A stretch of 64,000 nt of DNA from assembly GCF_035920365.1 (NCBI RefSeq), contig NZ_CP109150.1, positions 4,960,001 to 5,024,000 on the forward strand. Direction: 5' to 3'. Shown here in pieces: positions 33,154 through 41,383 of this stretch. Under the pieces are notes generated by a model that saw only the letters and a program-made list of their open reading frames with translations, was not told the DNA's origin and did not search any database. Source of the DNA: Micromonospora sp. NBC_01740. Its GTDB lineage: Bacteria > Actinomycetota > Actinomycetes > Mycobacteriales > Micromonosporaceae. Positions within the stretch are counted from its first letter, which is position 1. The number at the start of each line of letters is the position of its first letter. The position numbers were made by a program, and so were the translations under genes.

Positions 33154-33869
33154 CGCGAACCCTCGTCAGCGCAGCAACTGTCCACGCAACCGTCCGTGCT
33201 GCCTGTCGCCGGCTCGGCCGGGGGGAGCCCGGGTGTGCAGCAGGCGTCACCGCGCCACGCTTCACGGCCCTCCTTGACCGCCACCACGGCGATGACCAGC
33301 GCGGCGACCGGGTCGGCCCAGGACCAGCCGAACAGGCTGTTCAGACCCAGGCCCACGAGGAGGACGGCGGACAGGTAGGTGCACAGCAGGGTCTGTTTGG
33401 AGTCCGCGACCGCCGACCGCGAACCGAGTTCCCGGCCGGCGCGGCGCTGCGCGTACGACAGGCCCGGCATGATCGCCAACGACAGTGCCGCCAGCACGAG
33501 ACCGATGCTGGAGTGCTCGGCGTCGGCGCCGCCGAGCAGGGCACGCACCGACTCCACCGTCACATAGGCGGCGAGAGCGAAGAACGAGACCGCGATGATC
33601 CGCAGCGCCGCCTTCTCCCGAGCTTCCGGATCGCGACCGGCGAACTGCCACGCCACCGCGGCTGCCGACGATACCTCGATCACGGAGTCCAAGCCGAAGC
33701 CGAGCAGGGCGGTCGACGACGCGATCGTGCCGGCGGTGATCGCGACGACCGCCTCGACGACGTTGTAGGTGATCGTCGCGGCGACCAGCAGCCGCACCCG
33801 GCGGGCGAGCACCGCGCGGCGCGCCAGCGACGGTTCCGCCGGTGTCAGGTCGATGAGGGGGAGGGTCAT
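33150..33869 (-). CDS. Cation diffusion facilitator with cysteine-rich tail
   Basis: The 239-residue protein has about six membrane segments, with STALLGFGLDSVIEVSSA holding the intramembrane aspartate of CDF exporters and ADSKQTLLCTYLSAVLLVGL the second site. It lacks the long cytoplasmic domain of classical CDFs. It ends in a cysteine-rich tail (CCTPGLPPAEP, then DGCVDSCCADEG) likely to bind soft metals. Start ATG 33869 overlaps the ArsR-type gene stop by one base. The stop overlaps the start of the broken methyltransferase gene. With the CmtR-like sensor upstream, it is probably a cadmium/lead or zinc efflux pump. Confidence 0.85.
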   Translation of the reverse strand: MTLPLIDLTPAEPSLARRAVLARRVRLLVAATITYNVVEAVVAITAGTIASSTALLGFGLDSVIEVSSAAAVAWQFAGRDPEAREKAALRIIAVSFFALAAYVTVESVRALLGGADAEHSSIGLVLAALSLAIMPGLSYAQRRAGRELGSRSAVADSKQTLLCTYLSAVLLVGLGLNSLFGWSWADPVAALVIAVVAVKEGREAWRGDACCTPGLPPAEPATGSTDGCVDSCCADEGSR

Positions 33870-34198
33870 CAGCAGCAGCCCTTTTCGCCGGAATCCGGAC
33901 ACGCGGCCGGGTCTACCGTCAGGACGAGGCCGAGCAGATCTGCGAGGGCGTGTGCCAGCCGGGCGTCGGCCAGCTCGTACCGGGTGCGGCGGCCCTGGGG
34001 CACGGCGACCACCAGGCCGCAGCCGCGCAGACACGACAGGTGGTTCGACAGGTTCTGCCGGGTCGTGCTCAGTAGTTCGGCCAGCTCCGCCGGGTATCCC
34101 GGTCCGTCGCGCAGCGCCAGCAGCAGTCGCGCCCGGGTCGGGTCGGACAGGGCATGACCGAAGCGGGCCAGCACCTGCCCGTGCGTCAACGTCTCCAC
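33869..34198 (-). CDS. ArsR/SmtB family metal sensor, CmtR-like
   Basis: The 109-residue repressor has a winged helix with the DNA-recognition stretch STTRQNLSNHLSCLRGCGLV. Cysteines at 56, 60 and 100 match in position the Cys57, Cys61 and Cys102 that bind cadmium or lead in M. tuberculosis CmtR. Two more cysteines end the protein (GEKGCC). It should leave DNA when metal binds and release the downstream CDF gene. The GTG start at 34198 lies seven bases after a TACTAT -10 hexamer that is inside a 28-base palindromic operator, so repression by blocking polymerase is expected. Confidence 0.9.
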   Translation of the reverse strand: METLTHGQVLARFGHALSDPTRARLLLALRDGPGYPAELAELLSTTRQNLSNHLSCLRGCGLVVAVPQGRRTRYELADARLAHALADLLGLVLTVDPAACPDSGEKGCC

Positions 34199-34224
34199 AT
34201 CGCCGATAGTACATTCGGCGATGT
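34197..34224 (-). promoter_or_regulatory. CmtR-type operator covering the -10 of a leaderless promoter
   Basis: Perfect 10-base arms ACATCGCCGA (34197-34206) and TCGGCGATGT (34215-34224) flank an 8-base centre. TACTAT on the minus strand (34206-34211) is the -10 hexamer and stands seven bases before the GTG at 34198. The operator reaches the start codon itself. Confidence 0.75.
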
Positions 34225-34345
34225 ACTAAGAAGGGTGGGGCCTCACCCGTGCAGCATGGTGTTCCTGTTCAAGGTAAAGCGTGCGCTGTACCCTCGCGGT
34301 CGCTCGAGCCGAGGAGCGGCGGTGCCGTCGTGGGTCGGAGACGCG

Positions 34346-34378
34346 GCACCCCCGGGCCGGTGTCGGCTCCGGGGGTGC
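34346..34378 (-). terminator. Hairpin terminator after kamA
   Basis: GCACCCCCGG (34346-34355) and CCGGGGGTGC (34369-34378) pair over a 13-base loop, 17 bases beyond the kamA stop. Confidence 0.65.
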
Positions 34379-34394
34379 GGGTGTCGCGGGTTGG

Positions 34395-35801
34395 TCAGTC
34401 GTTGCGGTGCTCGGCCCACCACTGCTGCCCGGTCTCGGGCAGGGTGTCGATCGGGTCGTAGTAGGCGTGGCGCTTGTTGAGCGCCTCGGCGTCGGCGGAC
34501 TCGATGGAGGTGCGGTAGTTCTTCGTCCAGTACGAGATGCCGCGGTCGCGGTCGTACTCGGTGAGCATGTGCACCCAGCGCTTGCCGACGAAGGGCACGT
34601 CGCACACGATGCGCGGGGTGGCGTAGCCGGGCAGGTAGCCCATGATGTCGTGCTGGAGCTGCTGGGCGTGCCAGACCGGGACCCGCCAGTGCTCGGCGTT
34701 GGGGATCATGTCGCACATGTAGAAGTAGTACGGCAGGATGCCCGCCTCGCCCTGGAGGGCGAAGCAGAGGTCGAGCAGGTCGGGGGCGGTGGCGTTGACG
34801 CCGCGCATGAGCACGCCCTGGTTGCGGACGTCGCGTACGCCGACGTCGAGGGCGGTCTGGGCGGCCCTGGCGACCAGCGGGGTGAGCGACTGGGCGTGGT
34901 TGACGTGGGTGTGGATGGCGAGGTTGACGCCGCGGCGGGCGGCGGTGCGGGCGACCCGTTCGAGGCCCTCGACGACGTCGGGCTGGAGCCAGTGCTGGGG
35001 CAGGCCCATGAGGGCCTTGGTGGCGAGCCGGATGTCGCGGATGGTCTCGATCTCCAGCAGCCGCATCAGGTAGGACTCGAGGTTCTTCCACGGGACGTTG
35101 GCCACGTCGCCGCCGGAGACGACGACGTCACGGACGCCGGGGTGGGCCTTGAGGTAGCCGATGTGGGCGTCGTAGCGGTCGACGGGCTTGAGGGTGAGCT
35201 TGAGCTTGTCGACGGCAGGCGTGGAGTTGCCGACGAGGTCCATGCGGGTGCAGTGCCCGCAGTACTGGGGGCAGGTGGAGAGCAGCTCGGCGAGGACCTT
35301 GGTGGGGTAGCGGTGGGTGAGGCCCTCGGCGACCCACATGTCGTGTTCGTGCAGGGAGTCGCGGCTGGCGTACGGGTGGGAGGGCCAGTCGGTGCGCCGG
35401 TCGGAGGCGACGGGGATCATGTAGCGCCGGATGGGGTCGGCGAGGAACGCCTCGGTGGTCATCGGCGCGAACGGGACCATGGTGTTCATCATCTGTGGCG
35501 GCACCAGCATGGACATGGTGGCCAGGGCCTTCTGGTCGGCCTCGAGGTCGGCGTAGAAGGTCTCGTCGACCGTGTCGCCGAGGACGGTGCGCAGCTGCTT
35601 GATGTTCTTGACGCAGTTGACGCGCTGCCACTGGGCGTTCTCCCACTGGTCGCGGGTGACGTGGCGCCAGCCGGGGAAGCGGGTCCAGTCGGGTTCGACG
35701 AGGGGCGCGCGGCGGTACTCGTAGGGCTGTCCGGCGGTGGGGACGGCGACCGGCGCGGGGCGGGGCGCAGGCGGGGTCTCTACCGGTTGGGTCTGGGTCA
35801 C
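34395..35801 (-). CDS. kamA: Lysine 2,3-aminomutase (radical SAM)
   Basis: The 468-residue enzyme converts L-lysine to beta-lysine with S-adenosylmethionine, an iron-sulfur cluster and pyridoxal phosphate. The cluster motif is at Cys177, Cys181 and Cys184 (TCPQYCGHCTR). DVVVSGGDVANVPW is the usual glycine-rich SAM segment. The PLP-lysine loop, often written PGGGGK, reads DVPFVGKRW here, so Lys407 is the candidate. Length is slightly above clostridial KamA because of a proline-rich N-terminus. The GTG at 35801 follows GAGGAGGGG. It is divergent from the kdd-kamDE operon, which encodes the next steps, so it belongs to the same pathway. Oxygen sensitivity of the cluster is notable for an actinomycete. 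Confidence 0.93.
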   Translation of the reverse strand: MTQTQPVETPPAPRPAPVAVPTAGQPYEYRRAPLVEPDWTRFPGWRHVTRDQWENAQWQRVNCVKNIKQLRTVLGDTVDETFYADLEADQKALATMSMLVPPQMMNTMVPFAPMTTEAFLADPIRRYMIPVASDRRTDWPSHPYASRDSLHEHDMWVAEGLTHRYPTKVLAELLSTCPQYCGHCTRMDLVGNSTPAVDKLKLTLKPVDRYDAHIGYLKAHPGVRDVVVSGGDVANVPWKNLESYLMRLLEIETIRDIRLATKALMGLPQHWLQPDVVEGLERVARTAARRGVNLAIHTHVNHAQSLTPLVARAAQTALDVGVRDVRNQGVLMRGVNATAPDLLDLCFALQGEAGILPYYFYMCDMIPNAEHWRVPVWHAQQLQHDIMGYLPGYATPRIVCDVPFVGKRWVHMLTEYDRDRGISYWTKNYRTSIESADAEALNKRHAYYDPIDTLPETGQQWWAEHRND

Positions 35802-35943
35802 GGCCCCTCCTCGATGTGGTGCGGTTGATCAGCGACCCCGAAGGCTACTGGAAAATATTCGGTGAAGAAATTAGTCTGCCGTAAGTTTTCCCGCTACGCG
35901 AGCCCTGGTCGGGGCTTCGAGCGGCGTGACAGGGGAGGTCGGC
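35802..35943. promoter_or_regulatory. Divergent control region of the lysine locus
   Basis: This 142-base gap separates kamA from kdd. Its centre (about 35848-35892) is unusually AT-rich for the window, with GGAAAATATTCGG and GAAGAAATTAG, and should contain both promoters. GAAAA at 35852 and TTTTC at 35886 could form the ends of a loose dyad. I see no cobalamin riboswitch, although a downstream enzyme needs adenosylcobalamin. Confidence 0.5.
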
Positions 35944-37005
35944 GTGACGTCACCGGTGGGTCTGCACCGCGTTGTCGAACCGGCGGGGGTGCTGCCGCAG
36001 GCCGCGTGGCGGCTGGACGCGAGTCCGGAGATCGCGCCGAACGAGGTGCGGATCCGGGTGGAGCGGCTGAACCTGGACGCGGCGAGCTTCCGGCAGCTGT
36101 GGGAGAAGCACGGCGGGGACGGCGACGCGGTCCGCGCCGAGGTGCTCCAGATCGTGTCGACGCGCGGCAAGATGCAGAACCCGGTGACCGGCTCGGGCGG
36201 GATGCTGATCGGCACCGTGGAGGAGGCGGGACGGCGGTCCCCGCTGGGGCTGCGGGCGGGGCAGCGGGTGGCGACCCTGGTGTCGCTGACGCTGACGCCG
36301 CTGACGATCCTCGACGGGCTGGCCCGCTGGGACGGGCGCAGCGAGCAGGTGCCGTGCGACGGGTACGCGATCCTGTTCGCCCGGTCGATCGCGGCGGTGC
36401 TGCCGGCGGATCTCGATCCGCAGTTGTCCCTGGCGGTGCTGGACGTGTGCGGGGCGCCGGCGCTGACGGCGCGGGTGGTGTCGCGGTACGTGGCGGAGCG
36501 GGAGCGGGCGGAGGATCCGACGCCGGTGCGGGTGGCGGTGATCGGTGGCGCGGGCAAGAGCGGGTCGCTGTCTCTGGCCGCGGCGCGGCGGGCGGGTGCC
36601 GCCCGTACGGTCGGGGTGGTGCCGGTCGTGGCGGAGCGTGACGCGCTGGCGGCGGTGGGTCTGGCGGACGTGGTGGCGTTGGCCGACGCTCGGGATCCGG
36701 TGGCGTTGTCGTCGGCGGTGACGACGGCGTTGGGGGCGCCGGCGGACGTGACGGTGGTCTGCGTGGACGTGCCGGGGTGTGAGCACGGTGCGGTGCTGGC
36801 GACGGAGGACGGCGGCACGGTGGTGTTCTTCTCGATGGCGACGAGTTTCGCGGCGGCGGCGTTGGGGGCGGAGGGCCTGGCGGCGGACGTGACGATGCTG
36901 GTCGGCAACGGGTACGTGCCGGGGCACGCCGAGTTCGCGTTGGGTCTGTTGCGCTCGGAGTCGGGGGTGCGGGCGTTGTTCGAGGCGCGTCTGGCGGCAG
37001 ACTGA
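35944..37005 (+). CDS. kdd: L-erythro-3,5-diaminohexanoate dehydrogenase
   Basis: The 353-residue NAD-dependent enzyme oxidises 3,5-diaminohexanoate to 5-amino-3-oxohexanoate. The N-terminal part (EVRIRVERLNLDAASFRQLWEKHGGD) and the dinucleotide loop VAVIGGAGKSGSLSL at ~195 match Kdd of lysine fermenters. VVFFSMATSFAAAALGAEGLAADVTMLVGNGYVPGHAEFA closes the fold and holds the family's conserved asparagine-glycine-tyrosine. The start is the GTG at 35944 with GGGGAGG five bases upstream. A GTG at 35926 lacks such a site. It is first in a six-gene operon joined by one- to four-base overlaps. Confidence 0.92.
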   Translation: MTSPVGLHRVVEPAGVLPQAAWRLDASPEIAPNEVRIRVERLNLDAASFRQLWEKHGGDGDAVRAEVLQIVSTRGKMQNPVTGSGGMLIGTVEEAGRRSPLGLRAGQRVATLVSLTLTPLTILDGLARWDGRSEQVPCDGYAILFARSIAAVLPADLDPQLSLAVLDVCGAPALTARVVSRYVAERERAEDPTPVRVAVIGGAGKSGSLSLAAARRAGAARTVGVVPVVAERDALAAVGLADVVALADARDPVALSSAVTTALGAPADVTVVCVDVPGCEHGAVLATEDGGTVVFFSMATSFAAAALGAEGLAADVTMLVGNGYVPGHAEFALGLLRSESGVRALFEARLAAD

Positions 37006-38579
37006 TGGTCATGACGAACCCCTCGACTCTGTACCGCGGCGGGACGCTGCACTGCCCGGCCGATCCGAGCGCGACGGCTCTGCTGGTGACCGATGGCCGG
37101 ATCTCCTGGTTGGGGGTGGACGCGGACGCGCCGGTCGCCGAGCGGGTGGTGGATCTGGACGGGGCGTTGGTGACGCCGGCGTTCGTGGACGCGCACGTGC
37201 ACGCCACGGACACGGGGTTGGCGTTGTCGGGGCTGGATCTGTCGGCGGTGCGTTCGGCGGCGGAGTTGCTGGACGCGGTGGCGGGGTTCGCGGCGGGGTT
37301 GCCGTCGGACGCGGTGGTGTTGGGGCACGGCTGGGACGAGTCGAGTTGGTTGGTGCCGCGGTTGCCGGACGCGGCGATGTTGGACCGGGCGGCCGGGGGT
37401 CGGCGGCTGTATCTGTCGCAGGCGTCGATCCATTCGGCGTTGGTGTCGGCGGCGTTGCTGGCGGCGTGTCCGCAGGTGGTGTCGGCGGCGGGGTACGACG
37501 CGTCGGGGTGGTTGCGTCGGGACGCGCACCACGTGGTGCGGGCGGCGGCGTTCGCGTCGGTGACGGGGGCGCAGCGGGTGGCGGCGCAGCGGGCGGCGTT
37601 GGCGCACGCGGCGTCGCTGGGTATCGCGGCGGTGCACGAGTGCGGTGGTCCGGAGATCTCCGACGAGGAGGACTTCACGGGTCTGTTGGCGTTGTCGGGT
37701 GACGGCGTGGCGGAGGTGTACGGGTACTGGGGTGAGCTGCTGGGTGCGGCGCGGGCCCGGGAGTTGGGTGCGGTGGGTGCGGGGGGTGATCTGTTCGCCG
37801 ACGGGGCGTTGGGGTCGCGTACGGCGCACGTGTCGCGTGACTACCTGGATGGTGAGGGGGGTTGCGGGCACGGTTACCTGAGTGCGGAGCAGGTGCGTGA
37901 GCATCTGTTGGACTGTGCGGCGCACGGTGTGCAGGGTGGGTTCCACGCGATCGGTGACGCGGCGATCTCGACGGTGCTGGAGGGCTTCGCGGGGGCGGCG
38001 GAGAGGTTGGGCACGGACCGGGTGCGGGCGGGTCGGCACCGCATCGAGCACGCGGAGATCATGAACAAGCGGTTGATCGCCGGGTTCGTGGAGTACGGGA
38101 TCGTGGCGAGCATGCAGCCGGCGTTCGACCGGTTGTGGGGTGGCGCGGGGCGGATGTACGAGTCGCGGCTGGGCCTGGAGCGGTCGTTGGAGTCGAATCC
38201 GATGGGTGCGATGCACGGTGTCGGGGTGGCGTTGGCGTTCGGGTCGGATTCGCCGGTGACGCCGCTGGATCCGTGGGGTTCGGTGCGGGCGGCGGTGTGG
38301 CACCACAGTCCGACGCAGCGGATGAGTGTGCGGTCGGCGTTCGCGGCGCACACCCGTGGCGGGTGGCGTGCGGTGCGGCTGGACAACGAGGGTGTGCTGG
38401 CGTTGGGGGCACCGGCGACGTTCGCGGTGTGGTCGACGCCGGCGGGGGTGGACCGGGGGTTGCCGGTGTTGTTGGCCGCGGACCCGGAGGCGCGTGGTCC
38501 GCAGGACCCGACGCCGCTGCCGGTGTGTCGGCGCACGGTGTTGCGCGGTGACGTGATCTACGAGGAAGGGTCTTCGTGA
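37005..38579 (+). CDS. Amidohydrolase family 3 protein inside the lysine operon
   Basis: The 524-residue metal-dependent hydrolase has VTPAFVDAHVHATDTG (metal-binding His-x-His), HAIGDAAI, HRIEHAEIM and the aspartate in LAFGSDSPVTPLDPW. These are the standard amidohydrolase/YtcJ-type marks. Its ATG shares a base with the kdd stop (TGATG), so it is translated with the pathway. None of the known steps from lysine to crotonyl-CoA needs an amidohydrolase. Possible jobs, by inference, are release of lysine or beta-lysine from acyl or lactam derivatives, or removal of a cyclised 5-amino-3-oxohexanoate by-product. Codon use leans to G-ending codons and TTG like its neighbours. Confidence 0.85.
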   Translation: MVMTNPSTLYRGGTLHCPADPSATALLVTDGRISWLGVDADAPVAERVVDLDGALVTPAFVDAHVHATDTGLALSGLDLSAVRSAAELLDAVAGFAAGLPSDAVVLGHGWDESSWLVPRLPDAAMLDRAAGGRRLYLSQASIHSALVSAALLAACPQVVSAAGYDASGWLRRDAHHVVRAAAFASVTGAQRVAAQRAALAHAASLGIAAVHECGGPEISDEEDFTGLLALSGDGVAEVYGYWGELLGAARARELGAVGAGGDLFADGALGSRTAHVSRDYLDGEGGCGHGYLSAEQVREHLLDCAAHGVQGGFHAIGDAAISTVLEGFAGAAERLGTDRVRAGRHRIEHAEIMNKRLIAGFVEYGIVASMQPAFDRLWGGAGRMYESRLGLERSLESNPMGAMHGVGVALAFGSDSPVTPLDPWGSVRAAVWHHSPTQRMSVRSAFAAHTRGGWRAVRLDNEGVLALGAPATFAVWSTPAGVDRGLPVLLAADPEARGPQDPTPLPVCRRTVLRGDVIYEEGSS

Positions 38580-38637
38580 GCGAGCGAACCATCGGTACGG
38601 CGTGTGGCGCCGTCGCGGGGCAGGGTCGGGTGACGGT

Positions 38638-40221
38638 GTGACGGGCAAGCTTGACCTTGATCCGCGGCTGGTGGCGCGGGCGCGGGAGTTGGCGCGTCGC
38701 GCCGGGCAGCCGGTGGTGGATCTGGCGCGCAGCCACACCACGGTGTCGGTGGAGCGGGCGGTGCTGCGGCTGGCCGGGGTGGCCGGCGCGGATCCGGACG
38801 GTATTCCGTGGGTGAACCGGCTCGTGGACGCGGTGGTCGCGGACGTGGGGTTGGGGCACGGGGTGGCGTTGCCGGTGTTCGACGCGCTCGCCCGGGAGCA
38901 GCTCGGGGACGTGACGTTGCTGGCGCAGAAGGCGGCGGCGGGGTCGGTGCGGTTCGAGGTGCCGACGGGGAAGGCGGCCACGGCGGCGCGGAAGGCGGCG
39001 CGGCGGGCGGTGGGTGCGGGGATCCGGGCGATCGACCGGCGGCGTGCGGAGCGCGACCGGCTGGTGAAGCGGTTCGGGGATCCGGCGCAGCGGCCGTGGA
39101 TCTATCTGATCGTGGCGACGGGCGACATCTACGAGGACATTCCGCAGGCGCAGGCGGCGGCGCGGGCGGGCGCGGACGTCATCGCGGTGATCCGGTCGAC
39201 GGGGCAGTCGCTGCTGGACTACGTGCCGGAGGGGGCGACCCGGGAGGGTTTCGCGGGCACGTACGCGACGCAGGAGAACTTCCGGTTGATGCGGGCGGCG
39301 TTGGACGAGTCGTCGCGGGAGTTGGGCCGCTACGTGCGGTTGACGAACTACGCGTCGGGTCTGTGCATGCCGGAGATGGCGACCCTGGCGGGCCTGGAGC
39401 GGCTCGACATGATGTTGAACGACTCGATGTACGGGATCCTGTTCCGGGACATCAACCCGATCCGCACGTTCGTGGACCAGCGGTTCTCGCGGCAGGTGCA
39501 CGCGCGGGCGGGGATCATCATCAACACCGGTGAGGACAACTACCTGACCACGGCGGACGCGGTGGACGAGGCGCACACGGTGACGGTGTCGCAGCTGCTC
39601 AACGAGTTCTTCGCGCACGAGGCGGGGTTGGCGGACTGGCAGTTGGGCCTTGGGCACGCGTTCGAGATCAACCCGGACGTGCCGGAGTCGTTGCGGCTGG
39701 AGTTGGCGCACGCGTTGCTGGCGCGGGAGTTGTTCCCGGACGCGCCGTTGAAGTGGATGCCGCCGACGAAGCACATGACGGGCGACGTGTTCCGGGGCAA
39801 TCTGCTGGACGGGTTCTTCAACCTGGTGGGCACGATGACCGGTCAGGGGATCCTGCTGGTGGGGATGATGACCGAGGCGGTGGTGACGCCGTGGTTGTCG
39901 GACCGGGACATCGCCCTGCAGAACGTGCGGTACGTGCTGGGTGCGGCCGGTGGGTTGCACGAGGACTTCGTGCCGGCGTCGGGCGGGTTCATCCAGCAGC
40001 GGGCCAACCGGGTGCTGGGTGAGGCGGTCGACCTGCTGGAGCGCATCGGTGATCAGTCGCTGTTGACGGCGATCGCCGAGGGCACGTTCGGGATCATGAA
40101 GCGGCCGGCGGACCGGGGCAAGGGGCTGGCGGGGGTGGCCGCGCACGAGGCCGGCTACTTCAATCCGGCAACGGAGATCCTGGAGGCGCCGGTGGCGGGT
40201 GGAGAGGTGGCACGGGCGTGA
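38638..40221 (+). CDS. kamD: D-lysine/beta-lysine 5,6-aminomutase alpha subunit
   Basis: The 527-residue subunit forms the TIM-barrel that holds substrate, with PLP and adenosylcobalamin shared with KamE. It moves the terminal amino group of beta-lysine to make 3,5-diaminohexanoate. Recognisable stretches are IYLIVATGDIYEDIPQAQAAA, DVIAVIRSTGQSLLDYVPEG, NYASGLCMPEMA and MTGDVFRGNLLDGFFNLVG. Length is close to the clostridial protein (about 520). The GTG at 38638 was chosen because family similarity begins at LDLDPRLVARAREL. A 58-base gap precedes it, the only real gap in the operon. The stop overlaps kamE as GTGA. Confidence 0.94.
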   Translation: MTGKLDLDPRLVARARELARRAGQPVVDLARSHTTVSVERAVLRLAGVAGADPDGIPWVNRLVDAVVADVGLGHGVALPVFDALAREQLGDVTLLAQKAAAGSVRFEVPTGKAATAARKAARRAVGAGIRAIDRRRAERDRLVKRFGDPAQRPWIYLIVATGDIYEDIPQAQAAARAGADVIAVIRSTGQSLLDYVPEGATREGFAGTYATQENFRLMRAALDESSRELGRYVRLTNYASGLCMPEMATLAGLERLDMMLNDSMYGILFRDINPIRTFVDQRFSRQVHARAGIIINTGEDNYLTTADAVDEAHTVTVSQLLNEFFAHEAGLADWQLGLGHAFEINPDVPESLRLELAHALLARELFPDAPLKWMPPTKHMTGDVFRGNLLDGFFNLVGTMTGQGILLVGMMTEAVVTPWLSDRDIALQNVRYVLGAAGGLHEDFVPASGGFIQQRANRVLGEAVDLLERIGDQSLLTAIAEGTFGIMKRPADRGKGLAGVAAHEAGYFNPATEILEAPVAGGEVARA

Positions 40222-40994
40222 GCGCCGTCGAGGCCGGCGGGGACGCCGGGAAGAAGATCGTCCGGCCGTACGGGGACACCACGGGCGATGGCATGGTGCA
40301 GGTGTCGTTCACGTTGCCGGTGCCGCACGACAAGCGGGCCGAGGGCGCGGCGGTGCAGTTGGCGAACAAGATGGGCATCGATCCGGCGATGCTGGTGCAC
40401 GCCAAGCCGATGAGTGACGGGTTCACGTTCTTCGTGGTGTACGGGCGGGTGAACCATCTGGTGGACCTGTCGGCGGTGCAGGTGGTGGAGCGTGACTTCC
40501 CGCTGCTGAGCGCCAAGGAGGTCAACGCGGTGGTGAAGCGGCGGTTGCGGCGCAAGTTGTCGGTGGTGGGGGCGTGCATCGGCACGGACGCGCACACCGT
40601 CGGCATCGACGCGATCCTCAACGTGAAGGGCATCGCGGGGGAGAAGGGCCTGGAGTACTACCGGGAGTTGAAGGTCACGAACCTGGGTGCGCAGGTGAGC
40701 GTGCCGGAGTTGGTGGAGGCGGCGCGGGTGGAGCGCGCGGACGCGGTGCTGGTGTCGCAGGTGGTGACGCAGCGCGACGCGCATCTGCACAACACGCGGG
40801 AGATGTCGGCGGCGTTCCGGGAGGCGATGCCGGCGGGGCGTCGGCCGTTGCTGATCGTGGGTGGGCCGCGTTTCGACGAGTCGATGGCCGGCGAGTTGGG
40901 CGTGGACCGGATCTTCGGTCGGGGGACCACCCCGGGTGAGGTGGCGAGTTTCCTGGTGCACGCGTTGGTCACGGAGAAGAAGGCGAAGGCATGA
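40218..40994 (+). CDS. kamE: D-lysine/beta-lysine 5,6-aminomutase beta subunit
   Basis: The 258-residue subunit carries the Rossmann-like cobalamin domain. The DxHxxG motif is Asp124, His126 and Gly129 (GTDAHTVGIDAIL), which replaces the lower axial ligand of adenosylcobalamin. The N-terminal domain (VQVSFTLPVPHDKRAEGAAVQLANKMG) contributes to dimerisation and should supply the PLP-binding lysine, which I cannot place exactly. It starts with GTG overlapping kamD and ends overlapping the ammonia-lyase gene as ATGA. Presence of both subunits makes lysine, not ornithine, the likely substrate given the neighbours. Confidence 0.93.
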   Translation: MSAVEAGGDAGKKIVRPYGDTTGDGMVQVSFTLPVPHDKRAEGAAVQLANKMGIDPAMLVHAKPMSDGFTFFVVYGRVNHLVDLSAVQVVERDFPLLSAKEVNAVVKRRLRRKLSVVGACIGTDAHTVGIDAILNVKGIAGEKGLEYYRELKVTNLGAQVSVPELVEAARVERADAVLVSQVVTQRDAHLHNTREMSAAFREAMPAGRRPLLIVGGPRFDESMAGELGVDRIFGRGTTPGEVASFLVHALVTEKKAKA

Positions 40995-41383
40995 GTGATT
41001 CCCGGGTGGGTCTGACGGTCGTGCACCGGCGGTACGTGCCGTATTCGCACGCCCACTACGCCGGCAACCTGGTCGACGGGGCGTACGCGCTGGGGTTGTT
41101 CGGGGACGTGGCCACGGAGGTGTGTATCCGCACCGACGGTGACGAGGGGTTGTTCGCGTCGTACTCGGACGTGCAGTTCCGGGCGGCGATGCGGGCGGGT
41201 GACGTGTTGGAGGTGACGGCGACGGTGACCCGGGTGGGTACGCGTAGCCGCACGATCGACTTCGTCGCGGCCGTGGTGTGCCGGGGGCGTCCGGATCGGG
41301 GTGAGTCGGCGGCGGAGGTGCTCGGCGAGCCGATCGTGGCGGTCACCGCGACCGGCACGGTGGTCGTGCCGCCGGTGGCGTGA
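40991..41383 (+). CDS. kal: 3-aminobutyryl-CoA ammonia-lyase
   Basis: The 130-residue hotdog-fold protein (YVPYSHAHYAGNLVDGAYALGLFGDVATEV, then AGDVLEVTATVTRVG) matches Kal of lysine fermenters, which removes ammonia from L-3-aminobutyryl-CoA to give crotonyl-CoA. The hotdog fold alone is shared with thioesterases, so the assignment leans on the operon. The N-terminal histidine-rich segment is typical of Kal. The gene overlaps both neighbours by four bases. Its substrate arises from the Kce cleavage step, whose gene is not in this window. Confidence 0.86.
   Translation: MSDSRVGLTVVHRRYVPYSHAHYAGNLVDGAYALGLFGDVATEVCIRTDGDEGLFASYSDVQFRAAMRAGDVLEVTATVTRVGTRSRTIDFVAAVVCRGRPDRGESAAEVLGEPIVAVTATGTVVVPPVA

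Noticed and set aside
34225..34345. Small plus-strand gene starting near 34249
   Set aside because: The frame has no family pattern and runs antisense through the kamA terminator; the region is a control and terminator spacer.
35802..35943. Cobalamin riboswitch before the lysine operon
   Set aside because: The gap is only 142 bases, shared by two divergent promoters, and no B12-box-like conserved stretch was seen.
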